Source of the DNA: Thauera aromatica K172
GTDB lineage: Bacteria > Pseudomonadota > Gammaproteobacteria > Burkholderiales > Rhodocyclaceae
Length of the DNA stretch: 64,000 nt
NCBI RefSeq assembly: GCF_003030465.1
Contig: NZ_CP028339.1
Location: 1,302,001 to 1,366,000 of the forward strand
Reading direction: 5' to 3'
Part shown: positions 33,136-42,300 of the stretch, one piece after another
How positions within the stretch are numbered: position 1 is the first letter of the stretch
Layout: the number at the start of each line of letters is the position of its first letter
Notes under the pieces: model-generated
Told to the model about the DNA's origin: nothing
Databases searched by the model: none
Seen by the model: the letters and a program-made list of their open reading frames with translations, nothing else
Made by a program: the position numbers and the translations under genes

Positions 33136-35454
33136 TCAGCCGCCGGCGAGCGCCGGCACCAGGCTCACGTTGCTGCCGTTATGCACGGCCTCGGCGGCTT
33201 CACCGGACAGTACCATCCGGCCGTCGAGGGCCACGTTCAGACTGCGGTCGTGGAGGCTTTCCGCATCCCGACCGAGGCGCCTGGCCAGTGCCGTGCGCAG
33301 CTCGGCGACGTTTTCCACCGGCTCGTCGAGCACCATCGTGCGCGTCGGGCTGCCGGGGAGCGCCACCCGGACGGCGAAACCGGTCGCCACCCGGGCCAGG
33401 TGCTCGTGCCACTCCGGTTTCGGGATGCCTTGGTCGTCGAGGCCGGTGACTTCGTAGAAGCGCGCCTTGAGCGCCTCGAATTCGTTGCGGTCGATCTTTT
33501 CCCCCTTGAACGGGCCGACCTGGATCGGCTCCTCGAACCAGCGCCGCGGCAGGGTGTCGTCGCTCGCGCGCAGGCCGAGGCGGTAGTTCATCAGGCGCTC
33601 GATGCCGATGATGTTGCGCCCGCATTCCTCGAGCTCGGCTACGCTCATGTCGAGGCCGACGAGCTCGTTGAGCTGGCGGCGGAAATCCTCCAGATCGGGC
33701 AGGCTGGGCGAGTTGAACAGCTTGGTGTTGAACCGGCACATGCCGATCGAGTCACCGACGGCGAAGGTGTTCTCGCACCGGCGCACGGCGTATTCCTTGC
33801 CGATGTAGCTGTTCGGCTCGGCGGCGACGAAGCCGCCGTAGAGCGCGGTCTTGAACTCGGGGTCGTCGTTGACGCGGGCGTTGATCTCGAGGGTGACGCG
33901 GTTGCGCAGGTGGTCCATGCCGCGGGTGGCGACCGCCAGCCCGAGGGCGAACGCCTTCAGGATGCGGGCGTCGTGGGGGTCGGACTGGAACAGGCCCTTC
34001 ACCGACATCCGGTAGTCGAGCGCGGCGGGCGGATACTTGCCGTTCTCGACCGCGCGCGCGTCGTCGGCGATGACGTCGCCGAAGCCTTGGCGGCGCGAAG
34101 TCATGAACAGCAGCTGCTCGATCACCGGGTAGTTGCCCCAGCTCAGGTCGAGGCCGCCGGTGTCCTCCGCGGTGAGGATGCCGCGCTGGAACAGCTCCAT
34201 CGCCCAGCCGATAGCGCCGCCGGCGCTCGCCGAATCCATCCCGAGGTCGTTGAGGATGTTGTTCAGGCGCAGCACCTGCTCGGGTTCGCGGATGCCCAGG
34301 TTGGGGCCGAACTTGCCGACGGTGACGTACTCGGGGCCGTCGCCGTGGTCGTACTTGTCGAACTTGCCGTCGCCGCGGATGCCCTTGTAGGTCTTTTCGC
34401 GGTGGTGCTCGACTTCGGCCTGGGCCTTGTCGTAGCTGGCGTTGCCGGTCAGGCCCTTGAGCGCGCTCGCGCCCCAGCCGCCCTTGCCTTCGGGAGTGAG
34501 GTCGTTCATCGCGCGGCACTGCACCGGGCACAGGTAGCAGCCGTCCATGCCGGGACGGTAGGGGTCGAAGTTGTCGGCGTCCAGGGTTTCGTGCCAGGTG
34601 GTTTCCTGGTTGTTCTTGGTGCCGATCGCCCCCAGCGCGCGGCTGGGCTTGTACAGGAAGGGGGTGCCGACCTTCTTCAGCGCGTTCTGGATCACGCTGG
34701 TGGCGAGGATCTTCTGGCCGATGGCCTTGCCGCCGAGCTTGAAGTCCTTCGAGGTCGGGATCTGGCGCCCCTTGCCGCGCACCAGGATCGCTTTCAGCTG
34801 GAGCGAGCCCATCTTCGCGCCGCCGCCGCCGCGCGCCCAGATCGCCTTCGGCCCGCCCATGATGCCGGCCGACAGGACGAGGTTTTCACCGGCGCGGGTG
34901 ATCCGCGCCATCGCCAGGTCTTCCCGTTCCTTGAGGCCGAGGTCGCGTTCGATGGCGGTGGTGAAATCGATGTTGTCCATCCCGACATAGGGCGCGGCGT
35001 CGCGGAAGGACACCGTGTCGCCATCGATCTCGAGCATCGTCCACTGCGCGCTGCGGCCGTAGATCACCAGGTGGTCGTAGCCGTTGCGCTTGAGGAAGGC
35101 GGGGAAGTAGTCGCCGCCGCTGGCGTCGAGGATGGCGTGGCTGTCGGGCGAGCAGCTGGTGAAGTTGCCGCGGGTGGCCGAGGGCAGGGTGGTGGTCATG
35201 ATGCCGACGCCGAAGACCAGCGGCACTTCGGGCTCGAGCGGCTGGCGGCCGTCCTCGAACAGGTTGTACAGCAGCATCATGTTGGCGCCACGGCCGCCGA
35301 GGAAGGTGCGCACGATTTCCATCGGCAGGTAGGCGCTGCGCAGCGTGCGCTGCTCGAGGTCGACGAACAGCACCTTGCCCTGGCCGGGGTACTGCGGGGT
35401 CGCTTCCATGCGCGCGAGCAGGCGCTCAACCCGATTCCTGATATCTGTCTTCAT
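33136..35454 (-). CDS. Tungsten aldehyde:ferredoxin oxidoreductase with C-terminal MoaD-like domain
   Basis: 772 residues from the ATG at 35454 (MKTDIRNRVERLLARMEA), with GGAG 6 bases ahead; upstream frame is non-homologous. AOR family: oxidises aldehydes to acids with a tungstopterin and a [4Fe-4S] cluster. Seen: TFLGGRGANMMLLYNLFEDG and GVGIMTTTLPSATRGNFTSCSPDS (N-terminal pterin domain), ARGGGGAKMGSLQLKAILV, cluster ligands C306, C309, C313 (CYLCPVQC) and C573 (GDSIGMCRF). Residues about 693-772 add a beta-grasp domain (FAVRVALPGSPTRTMVL ... VALDGRMVL ... NVSLVPALAGG) ending in Gly-Gly, as in MoaD/ThiS. This makes it about 150 residues longer than archaeal AOR. No partner AorA or AorC gene is adjacent. 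Substrate unknown; aryl aldehydes fit the context. Confidence 0.88.
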   Translation of the reverse strand: MKTDIRNRVERLLARMEATPQYPGQGKVLFVDLEQRTLRSAYLPMEIVRTFLGGRGANMMLLYNLFEDGRQPLEPEVPLVFGVGIMTTTLPSATRGNFTSCSPDSHAILDASGGDYFPAFLKRNGYDHLVIYGRSAQWTMLEIDGDTVSFRDAAPYVGMDNIDFTTAIERDLGLKEREDLAMARITRAGENLVLSAGIMGGPKAIWARGGGGAKMGSLQLKAILVRGKGRQIPTSKDFKLGGKAIGQKILATSVIQNALKKVGTPFLYKPSRALGAIGTKNNQETTWHETLDADNFDPYRPGMDGCYLCPVQCRAMNDLTPEGKGGWGASALKGLTGNASYDKAQAEVEHHREKTYKGIRGDGKFDKYDHGDGPEYVTVGKFGPNLGIREPEQVLRLNNILNDLGMDSASAGGAIGWAMELFQRGILTAEDTGGLDLSWGNYPVIEQLLFMTSRRQGFGDVIADDARAVENGKYPPAALDYRMSVKGLFQSDPHDARILKAFALGLAVATRGMDHLRNRVTLEINARVNDDPEFKTALYGGFVAAEPNSYIGKEYAVRRCENTFAVGDSIGMCRFNTKLFNSPSLPDLEDFRRQLNELVGLDMSVAELEECGRNIIGIERLMNYRLGLRASDDTLPRRWFEEPIQVGPFKGEKIDRNEFEALKARFYEVTGLDDQGIPKPEWHEHLARVATGFAVRVALPGSPTRTMVLDEPVENVAELRTALARRLGRDAESLHDRSLNVALDGRMVLSGEAAEAVHNGSNVSLVPALAGG

Positions 35455-35508
35455 GCTCATCTCCGGGAAATGTCCGCCTTCGGGGGCCGATGGATCGAGT
35501 ATCGGAGC

Positions 35509-35558
35509 TGACTTTTTTGAAGTCAAACTGTTGGAGATCAAACATTGACAAATATCAA
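35509..35558 (-). promoter_or_regulatory. FNR-type box and second inverted repeat upstream of aor
   Basis: TTGAC-AAAT-ATCAA (35545-35558) matches the FNR/ANR/DNR consensus TTGAT-N4-ATCAA at nine of ten fixed positions. Its centre is about 98 bases upstream of the aor start. TGACTT-N5-AAGTCA (35509-35525), between the box and aor, is a second symmetric site near where the transcription start should be. The box suggests induction without oxygen, and that aor has its own promoter apart from the U32 genes upstream. Confidence 0.68.
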
Positions 35559-35609
35559 TAGCGGCCGCTCCGCCGGCGGGCGATCCGCGCTGTCGCAACG
35601 GCGCTTCGC

Positions 35610-36653
35610 TCAGGGACGGGAGGGCGGGGGGCCGGGCGGGGCGTGCGCCGCGTCGGTGACGACTTCGGGGTAGTAGCACATGTAGCCGGTGCGGCAGTGC
35701 TCGTGGGAGGGGCGCAGGCCGCGCGCCAGTGCGGCGACCTCGTGGGCGGGGCGGCCGGCGAGCTGGGCGTCGACGATGGCGCGCACCATCCGCACGCTGG
35801 CCAGCTTGCGCGGCAGCGGACCTTCGCGTCCGGCGATCTTCACCGCGTGGATGCCGCCGCCGGCCAGGCGGGGCACCGCGCACAGGCCGCAGGGGCCGTA
35901 GGGCAGGCCTTCGGCGGTGGTCGTGAAACCGCAGGAGAAGCGGTACCACAGCCAGCGTCGGTAGGCCTGGTCGTTTTCGGCCAGGCGTTCCTGCAGGCTC
36001 GCCGACAGCGGCCGGCCGTCGCGGTGGCGGTGGCGGTAGCGGTAGTGGTCGAGGCAGATCGGCCCGCCGAGCGCGGCCGGAAGGTGCAAGGTATTGCAGC
36101 TGCCTTCCTCGTACACGCAGCCGTCGTTGAGGATGAAGGCCTCGACTTCGAGGTCGGGCAGGGCGGAGGCGATTTCAGCCGCTTCGTCGAGGGTCACGTC
36201 GCGCGGCAGGATCAGCCGGCGCACGCCGAATTCGCGGTACAGGCGGGCGGCGTGGACGTTGCGGCAGGTGGCGACCGAGCTCAGATGCAGCCGCATTCCG
36301 GGCAGGGCTTCGCCGAGCGCGAAGATCAGGCCGATATCGCTGGCGATCAGGGCGTCGCCGCCCATGGCCTGGTAGCTGCGCGCGATCTCGAGCGCGAACT
36401 CGATCTGCGCGGCCGAGTAGTGCTGGGCGTTGAGCACCAGCGACAGCGTCGCGCCATTGGCGTGGGCGAGGCCGAGAGCGTGTTCGAGCTCGGCCAGCGA
36501 GCCGAGGTTGCCGCCCGGGCGGCGGTTGGCGCTGGCGCCGCCGAAACGTTCGGCCCATTCGCGCGGCGTCACGCCGCAATACAGCTCGCTGGCGCCGGCC
36601 TGGGCGAGCGGTGCGACCTCGTCGGGGTGGCGGATCGGGGCGACGATCTTCAC
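35610..36653 (-). CDS. U32-family protein, UbiU-like iron-sulfur protein
   Basis: 347 residues with a GTG start at 36653 that overlaps the previous stop (GTGA). Peptidase U32 fold: KIVAPIRHPDEVAPLAQAGASELYCGVTPREWAERFG, DALIASDIGLIFALGEALPGMRLHLSSVATCRNVHAARLYREFGVRRLILPRDVTL. The cysteine set CVYEEGSC (C-x6-C, about 178/185), CLDH and the later CG/CGLC cysteines resemble the [4Fe-4S] ligands of UbiU and RlhA-type U32 proteins. U32 members catalyse oxygen-independent hydroxylations (ubiquinone, tRNA, rRNA) rather than proteolysis. The role here is unknown; the gene is coupled to a UbiV-like gene and precedes aor. Confidence 0.8.
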   Translation of the reverse strand: MKIVAPIRHPDEVAPLAQAGASELYCGVTPREWAERFGGASANRRPGGNLGSLAELEHALGLAHANGATLSLVLNAQHYSAAQIEFALEIARSYQAMGGDALIASDIGLIFALGEALPGMRLHLSSVATCRNVHAARLYREFGVRRLILPRDVTLDEAAEIASALPDLEVEAFILNDGCVYEEGSCNTLHLPAALGGPICLDHYRYRHRHRDGRPLSASLQERLAENDQAYRRWLWYRFSCGFTTTAEGLPYGPCGLCAVPRLAGGGIHAVKIAGREGPLPRKLASVRMVRAIVDAQLAGRPAHEVAALARGLRPSHEHCRTGYMCYYPEVVTDAAHAPPGPPPSRP

Positions 36654-37672
36654 ACCGCCTCTCCGGGGACGATCAGGCGCGCGATCCTGCCGGCGGCCGC
36701 GGCGCGGCTGGCGGTGGCGAGGGTGGCGGGCGAATGCCGGCAGAGCACGGTGTTGCCGACATGCACGGTGTGCCAGGCATCGTCCGCCGCCTCGCGCACC
36801 GTGTCCGCGCGCAGGCCGAGGCATTCGTGATGACAGAACGGCCGCGGCGAAAAGCGTTCCGGCCCGCTGCGGGCGAGGCCGGCGGTGCGGCACATCCGCC
36901 CCTTGGCGACGAAGGCGAACGGCAGGTGCACGTCGAGCGGCAGCGGGGCGCCGGAAAAGGTTTCGTCGCGGGCGAACAGCGGCAGGTCCATTTCCAGCCG
37001 GGCGATGTTGAGCCGCCGCAGCACGGCGCGCAGTGCGGGCGAATCGAGGTCGTGGCCGGCGGGCGGGGCATAGCGCGGATCGCCCAGGCGCGGATCTTTC
37101 AGCATCCGGCACAGGATCCTGCCCGCGACCGGAGTCAGCTGCGGGAAGTGTTCCTGCAGCAGGAGGGCGACGCCCCAGTCGCTGACCACGACTTCGGCGC
37201 CGGCCGGCAGCAAGGGCAGAAGCCCGGCCAGCGCATCGATCACTTGCGGCGAGGCGACCGGGGTCAGCAGGGAAACGCCGAGGCCGTGCGCGCCGGCCTC
37301 GGCCAGGTTCAGGGTGAGCTGTGCAGGGGTCGGCAGCAGGCGCTCGCAGAATTCGCTGCCGACGTGCAGGCGCGTCGGCGTGCACGCGGCGAGCCAGCGG
37401 GCGAGCGCTTCGTCGGCCAGCGCCCGGTGCCAGAACGCGGCGCGCTCGCCCTGGCTGGCGAACAGGGGCTGCAGGCTGCGCGGGCGCACCATCGCCACCG
37501 CCACCTCGACCGCACCGGTGGCCGGAAGGGGCGTGAGGGGCGGCGCACCGTCCGCTGCGCTGTGCTTCGTTTCGCCCGCCACCCGGTGTGCGCCGCCCGC
37601 TCCGTCCCGCCCCGCCGCAGGGCGGGACGGGTAGCGCAGCAGGGGCTGGGCACTGCGGGGGGCGGCGGCCAT
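36650..37672 (-). CDS. U32-family protein, UbiV-like iron-sulfur protein
   Basis: 340 residues from the ATG at 37672, which lies 2 bases after the aldehyde dehydrogenase stop. The first 60 residues are low-complexity Ala/Pro/Arg; homology begins at VEVAVAMVRPRSL, so a later start (37492 MVRPRS) is possible. UbiV-like cysteines: one in LHVGSEFCERLL and three in CRTAGLARSGPERFSPRPFCHHEC (C-x18-C-x3-C), compared with C-x12-C-x3-C in E. coli UbiV. In E. coli UbiU and UbiV form a heterodimer for anaerobic ubiquinone hydroxylation. Here the pair sits between two aldehyde-oxidising enzymes, so a different target is possible. Confidence 0.7.
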   Translation of the reverse strand: MAAAPRSAQPLLRYPSRPAAGRDGAGGAHRVAGETKHSAADGAPPLTPLPATGAVEVAVAMVRPRSLQPLFASQGERAAFWHRALADEALARWLAACTPTRLHVGSEFCERLLPTPAQLTLNLAEAGAHGLGVSLLTPVASPQVIDALAGLLPLLPAGAEVVVSDWGVALLLQEHFPQLTPVAGRILCRMLKDPRLGDPRYAPPAGHDLDSPALRAVLRRLNIARLEMDLPLFARDETFSGAPLPLDVHLPFAFVAKGRMCRTAGLARSGPERFSPRPFCHHECLGLRADTVREAADDAWHTVHVGNTVLCRHSPATLATASRAAAAGRIARLIVPGEAV

Positions 37673-37673
37673 T

Positions 37674-39110
37674 TCAGGGCGCGGGGCGGTTGATGTTGAA
37701 GAGCTGCGGGCGGGTGTATTCGAGCAGCCCTTCGAGACCGAACTCGACGCCGAAGCCCGACATCTTGCAGCCGCCGAAGGGGCAGTGCGGCAGCACTTCG
37801 GCGTGGCCGTTGATCCACACCGTGCCGCATTCAAGGCGGGCGGCGACGGCGCGCGCCTGTTCGATGTCGGACGACCACACCGAGCCGCCGAGACCGTTGT
37901 CGCTGGCGTTGGCGCGCAGCACCGCCTCGTCCACGGTGGCGTAGCGGATCACCGGCAGGACCGGGCCGAACTGCTCCTCGTCGACCAGGCGGGTGCCGTC
38001 GGTGATGTCGGCGACGATGGTCGGCGGGTAGAAATAGCCCTTCCCCGGCAGCGGTTCGCCGCCGCACAGGATGCGGGCGCCGGCGGCGCGGGCGTCGTCG
38101 ACCAGCTCGCACACCAGCTCGAACTGGTCGCGGTTCTGGATCGGGCCGAAGCTCACGCCTTCTTCCAGGCCGTTGCCGACCTTCTGCCGCGCGGCGATCG
38201 CTGCCAGGCGGGCGCACATCTGCTCGTACTGGGACTCATGCACGTAGAGGCGCTTGAGCGCGGCGCAGGTCTGGCCCATGTTGAGGAAGGCGCTCTGGAA
38301 CACGCCTTCGGCGACGGCGTCGATGTCGGCCCCCGGCAGCACGATGCCGGCGTCGTTGCCGCCGAGCTCCAGGGTGAGGCGCTTCAGGGTGCCGGCGGCG
38401 TTGCGCATGATGTCCTGCCCGGTCGGGGTCGAGCCGGTGAACACGATCTTGCGGATACCGGCGTGACCGGACATGTCGCGCCCGAGCGCGCCGCCGCCGG
38501 CGACCACGTTGACCACCCCGGGAGGGGCGACTTCGGCGATCAGCTCGACCAGGCGCAAGGTGTTCAGCGGAGTCAGCTCGGAGGGCTTGATCACCACCGT
38601 GTTGCCGGCGCGCAGCGCAGGCATGATGTGCCATACCGCGATCATCAGCGGCCAGTTCCAGGGCGTGATCGAACCGACCACGCCGAGCGGGCGGCGGTGC
38701 AACTCGATGCGCTTGGTCGGGCTGTCCTCGATGACTTCCACCGGCAGCTCGAGCGCTGCGGTGGCGCGCGTCCATGCCACCGCACCGCCCACTTCCATCT
38801 GCGCCAGGGCGAGCGGCTTGCCCTGCTCGCGGACGATGATCTCGGCCAGTTCGGGGGCGTTGTGTTCGATGCGGTCGGCGATCTTCAGCAGCAGCGCGCG
38901 GCGCTCTTCGCAGCTGCTGTGCTGCCACTGGGCGAACGCGCGGTTGGCGGCGGCGACCGCGGCATCGAGCTGGGCGCTGGAGGCGCTCGGACACTCGGCG
39001 AAGGGTTCGCCGAGCGCAGGATCGATGACCGGCAGCGTGCCACGCTCGCCCGCGACCGCGCGGCCGTCGATGACCAGGGTGGAAGTTCTTTTTGCGAGTG
39101 TCTCGTACAT
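37674..39110 (-). CDS. NAD(P)-dependent aldehyde dehydrogenase
   Basis: 478 residues, complete class I-type aldehyde dehydrogenase. Signatures: TPWNWPLMIAVWHIMPALRAGNTVVIKPSELTPL, FTGSTPTGQDIM, catalytic glutamate in TLELGGNDAGIVL (about 250) and nucleophile cysteine in NMGQTCAALKRLYVHES (about 284), PTIVADITDGTRLVDEEQFGPVLPV. GQTCAA-K-R is the usual soluble-aldehyde-dehydrogenase form. Given the amine dehydrogenase and phenylacetate genes nearby, phenylacetaldehyde is a reasonable substrate, but this is inference. First gene of the leftward group with the two U32 genes. Confidence 0.88.
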   Translation of the reverse strand: MYETLAKRTSTLVIDGRAVAGERGTLPVIDPALGEPFAECPSASSAQLDAAVAAANRAFAQWQHSSCEERRALLLKIADRIEHNAPELAEIIVREQGKPLALAQMEVGGAVAWTRATAALELPVEVIEDSPTKRIELHRRPLGVVGSITPWNWPLMIAVWHIMPALRAGNTVVIKPSELTPLNTLRLVELIAEVAPPGVVNVVAGGGALGRDMSGHAGIRKIVFTGSTPTGQDIMRNAAGTLKRLTLELGGNDAGIVLPGADIDAVAEGVFQSAFLNMGQTCAALKRLYVHESQYEQMCARLAAIAARQKVGNGLEEGVSFGPIQNRDQFELVCELVDDARAAGARILCGGEPLPGKGYFYPPTIVADITDGTRLVDEEQFGPVLPVIRYATVDEAVLRANASDNGLGGSVWSSDIEQARAVAARLECGTVWINGHAEVLPHCPFGGCKMSGFGVEFGLEGLLEYTRPQLFNINRPAP

Positions 39111-39305
39111 CGTCCGGGTCCCCTCTGGGTGAGTGCAATGCCGCCATGCGCACTGCCTTGCAGTGTGACGGATGGCGCTAGCCTAGCCTTGCGGTGTAAA
39201 CCGGCTTTTCGTGAAATGTGCCGATTTGTGCGCAGTTGTAGCGGGGGCGATACAGCGCCCCGGCGCGCTGCGCGCAAGTGCCCGCGGGCTGCCGCGGGGG
39301 GCGCT

Positions 39306-42300
39306 TCAGACGCGCGCCGGAGCCGGGGCGCTACGGCGTGCGATGGCGGCCAGGCTGGCTTCGAGCAGCTCCGCCAGGGGAGCGCTTTGAGGACGCAGGT
39401 CGAGGTCTGCGGCGCTGCGCTCGAGCTCGCGGCAGCGTGCGGCGAGGGCGGCGAGGCCGAAGTTTGCGCCCGTGCCGGCGAGGCGGTGGACGATGTCGCG
39501 CTGGGTCCCGGGCTCGGGGCAGCGGCCCAGTTCGGCGACGAGCTCGCGGCACTGCTGTTCGAGGAGCGCGAGCAGGCTGTCCATGCGCGCCTGTCCGAGC
39601 TGGCGGAAATGGCCTTCGAGGACTTCGCCGGCGAGCAGCGCTGCGGCCGGCGGGAGGGACGGCGGCAGGCCGGCGGGCGGGAGGGACGGCGGCAGGCAGG
39701 GGAGCGCATCGGCCGTGACTCCGGCGGCGCTGTCCATGCCCGGCGCCGGGCTGCCGGCGTACAGCGCATGGAGGAGCTCTTCGTAGCGCAGCGGCTTGCC
39801 GAGCACGGCATCGATGCCGGCGTCGAGGTAGCGGCGGACCTCCTCGCCGGTGACCGAGGCGGTGAGGGCGACGATACGCACCGCGGCCTTGCGCGGATCG
39901 GCGTGGGCGCGGATGCGGCGGGTGGTTTCGAGGCCGTCGAGTTCGGGCAGGTGGATGTCCATCAGGATGACGTCGTAGTCGTGGCCGTGGTGCAGCGCCA
40001 GGGCGCTGAAACCGTCTTCGGCGAGGCTCACCCGATGGCCTTCGCTTTCGAGCAGGGCGCGGGCGACCTGGCGGTTGGTGTCCACGTCCTCGACCACCAG
40101 CACGTCCAGCGGCCGCCCCGGCGCCGGACCGGGGAGGAGCGGCAGGGCGGCGGGCACGCTGCCGTGCGGGTAGCCGATCTCGAACCAGAACAGGCTGCCG
40201 TTGCCGGGGGAACTGTGTACGCCGATCTCGCCGCCGTGCAGTTCCACCAGGCGGCGGCAGATCGCCAGCCCCAGGCCGGTGCCGCCGAAGCGGCGGGTGA
40301 TCGAGCTGTCGGCCTGGGAAAAGTGGCTGAAGATCCGTTCCTGCGCTTCGGCGGCGATGCCGATGCCGCTGTCTTCGACTTCGAAGCGCAGGCGGCTGTG
40401 CGCCGGCCCGGGCGCGGCCTCGTCGCTGGCCGCTACCGTGGCGGTGACCGAGATGAAGCCGCGGGCGGTGAACTTCACCGCATTGCCGGCGAGGTTGAGC
40501 AGGATCTGGGTCAGCGCGCGGCGGTCGCCGATGACGCCCGCGGGGAGATCGCCGGCGACCGCCAGGCGCAGGCTCAGTCCCTTGTGCTGGGCCATCGAGG
40601 CCAGCATCGGGCGCAGCTCTTCGAACACGGCGGCAGGCGAGAACGGCGAGCTTTCGAGCGTCAGCTGGCCGGCTTCGATCTTGCTGAAGTCGAGGATGTC
40701 GTTAAGGATGCCGAGCAGGTTGTGCCCCGAGCGTTCGATTGCCCCGACCCATTCGCGCTGGTGGGCGTCGAGCGCAGAGCGCGCGAGCAGCTGGGTCATG
40801 CCCAGGATGCCGTTCATCGGCGTGCGGATCTCGTGGCTCATGGTGGCGAGGAAGTCGCTCTTGGCCTCGTTCGCCGCTTCTGCCTTCTCGCGCGCCAGCT
40901 CCGCTCCTTCCTTGGCTTTGCGCGCGCTGATGTCGGTCAGCGAGCCTTCGTAGTAGCGCAGCCGCTGCTCGCCGTCGAATACGCGGCGGGCGGAGATCGA
41001 GACGTCGATCTCGCTGCCGTCGCGCCGGCGCCAGCGGGTCTCGAATCCGACCACTTGTTCGGTCATGTGGAGGCGGCCGAGAAAGCGGCGCTGCTCTTCG
41101 GCGAGGACGAAGCACTGGGTGCTGACGTCGGTGACGGTGGCGAGAAAACTGTCGGCGCAGTCGTAGCCGAGCAACTGCACCAGGGCGGGGTTGGCCGACA
41201 CGAAGCGGCCCTCGGGATCGACGCGGAAGATGCCTTCGATGGCGTTCTCGAACAGCGAGCGGTAAGCCTGCTCGGATTGCTGCAGGCCGAGGTAGAGCTT
41301 GGCGTTCTCGATCGAGATCGCCGCCTGGGCGGCGAGGATGCGCAGGGTTTCCAGGCGCCGGCGGTCGAAGATGTCCTGGCTGTGGCGGTGCTCGAGGTAG
41401 AGCACCGCGGTGAGCTCGCCGTGGTACAGGATCGGCATGCACAGCAGCGAGCGTGGGCGGTGGGCGTGCACGTAGGTGTCGTGGGCGAACATCGGCTGGC
41501 GCGAGGCGTCGCCCAGCACCACCGCCTCGCCGGTGCGCACGACATAGTTGATGACGCTCACCGGCACGCTCCGCGCGCTGTCCTCGAGGGGCAGTGCGCA
41601 CATCAGCCGCGGCGCCTCCTCGAGTCCGGCGATCGCCTCCACGTAGAGGCGCTGCTGGCGGCTCAGCACCAGCGCGCCGCGCTGCGCCCCGGCGCTGGCA
41701 AGGGCGAGCTGCATCAGGCGTTCGAGCAGGCGGTCGAGGACGATCTCGTCGGAAATCGTCTGCGAGGCCTTGATCACCGCGCCGATGTCGAATGCCTGGT
41801 TGCTCGCCGGATCCTCGTCGTCGGCATCGGCGGCGGCGCCGGTGGCCGTCTTCACCCACAGCCCGTCCTGTTCGAGGGCGGCGCGCAGGTGGGCGAGCTT
41901 GCCGTGGGCGCCGAGCGCGGCGAAGCGGGTGGCGCTGTCCTCGAAATAGCCGCGGGCGGTGGTGCGGGCGCCGTTGTCGAGGTGGAAGCGCGCGGCCAGC
42001 TCGCAGGCGAGAGCGGCTTCGAGGGCGAAGCCGTGGCCTTCGGCGAGGGCGATGGCGCGGTCGTAGGCGGCCATCGCCGCCAGCGGGCGGCCCTTGATCC
42101 GCAGCCGTTCGGCGCGGATCAGGGCCAGGCGGTGCTCGTGGTTGGCCGGGCAGTGCCGCGCCCAGCGCACGGTCTGGGTGATGACCCGGTCCACGATGCG
42201 CAGCCCGTCGCGTCGTGCCCGGCCCGTGGGCGGCAGGGTGCGCAGCACAGCGAGTGCGTGCAGGCCGCGGAACCAGGCCGCGGTGAAGGTGCCGGCGACG

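Noticed and set aside
35455-35949. Upstream extension of the aldehyde oxidoreductase
   Set aside because: The extension crosses a stretch with an FNR-type box and overlaps the U32 gene; AOR homology starts at 35454 with an SD.
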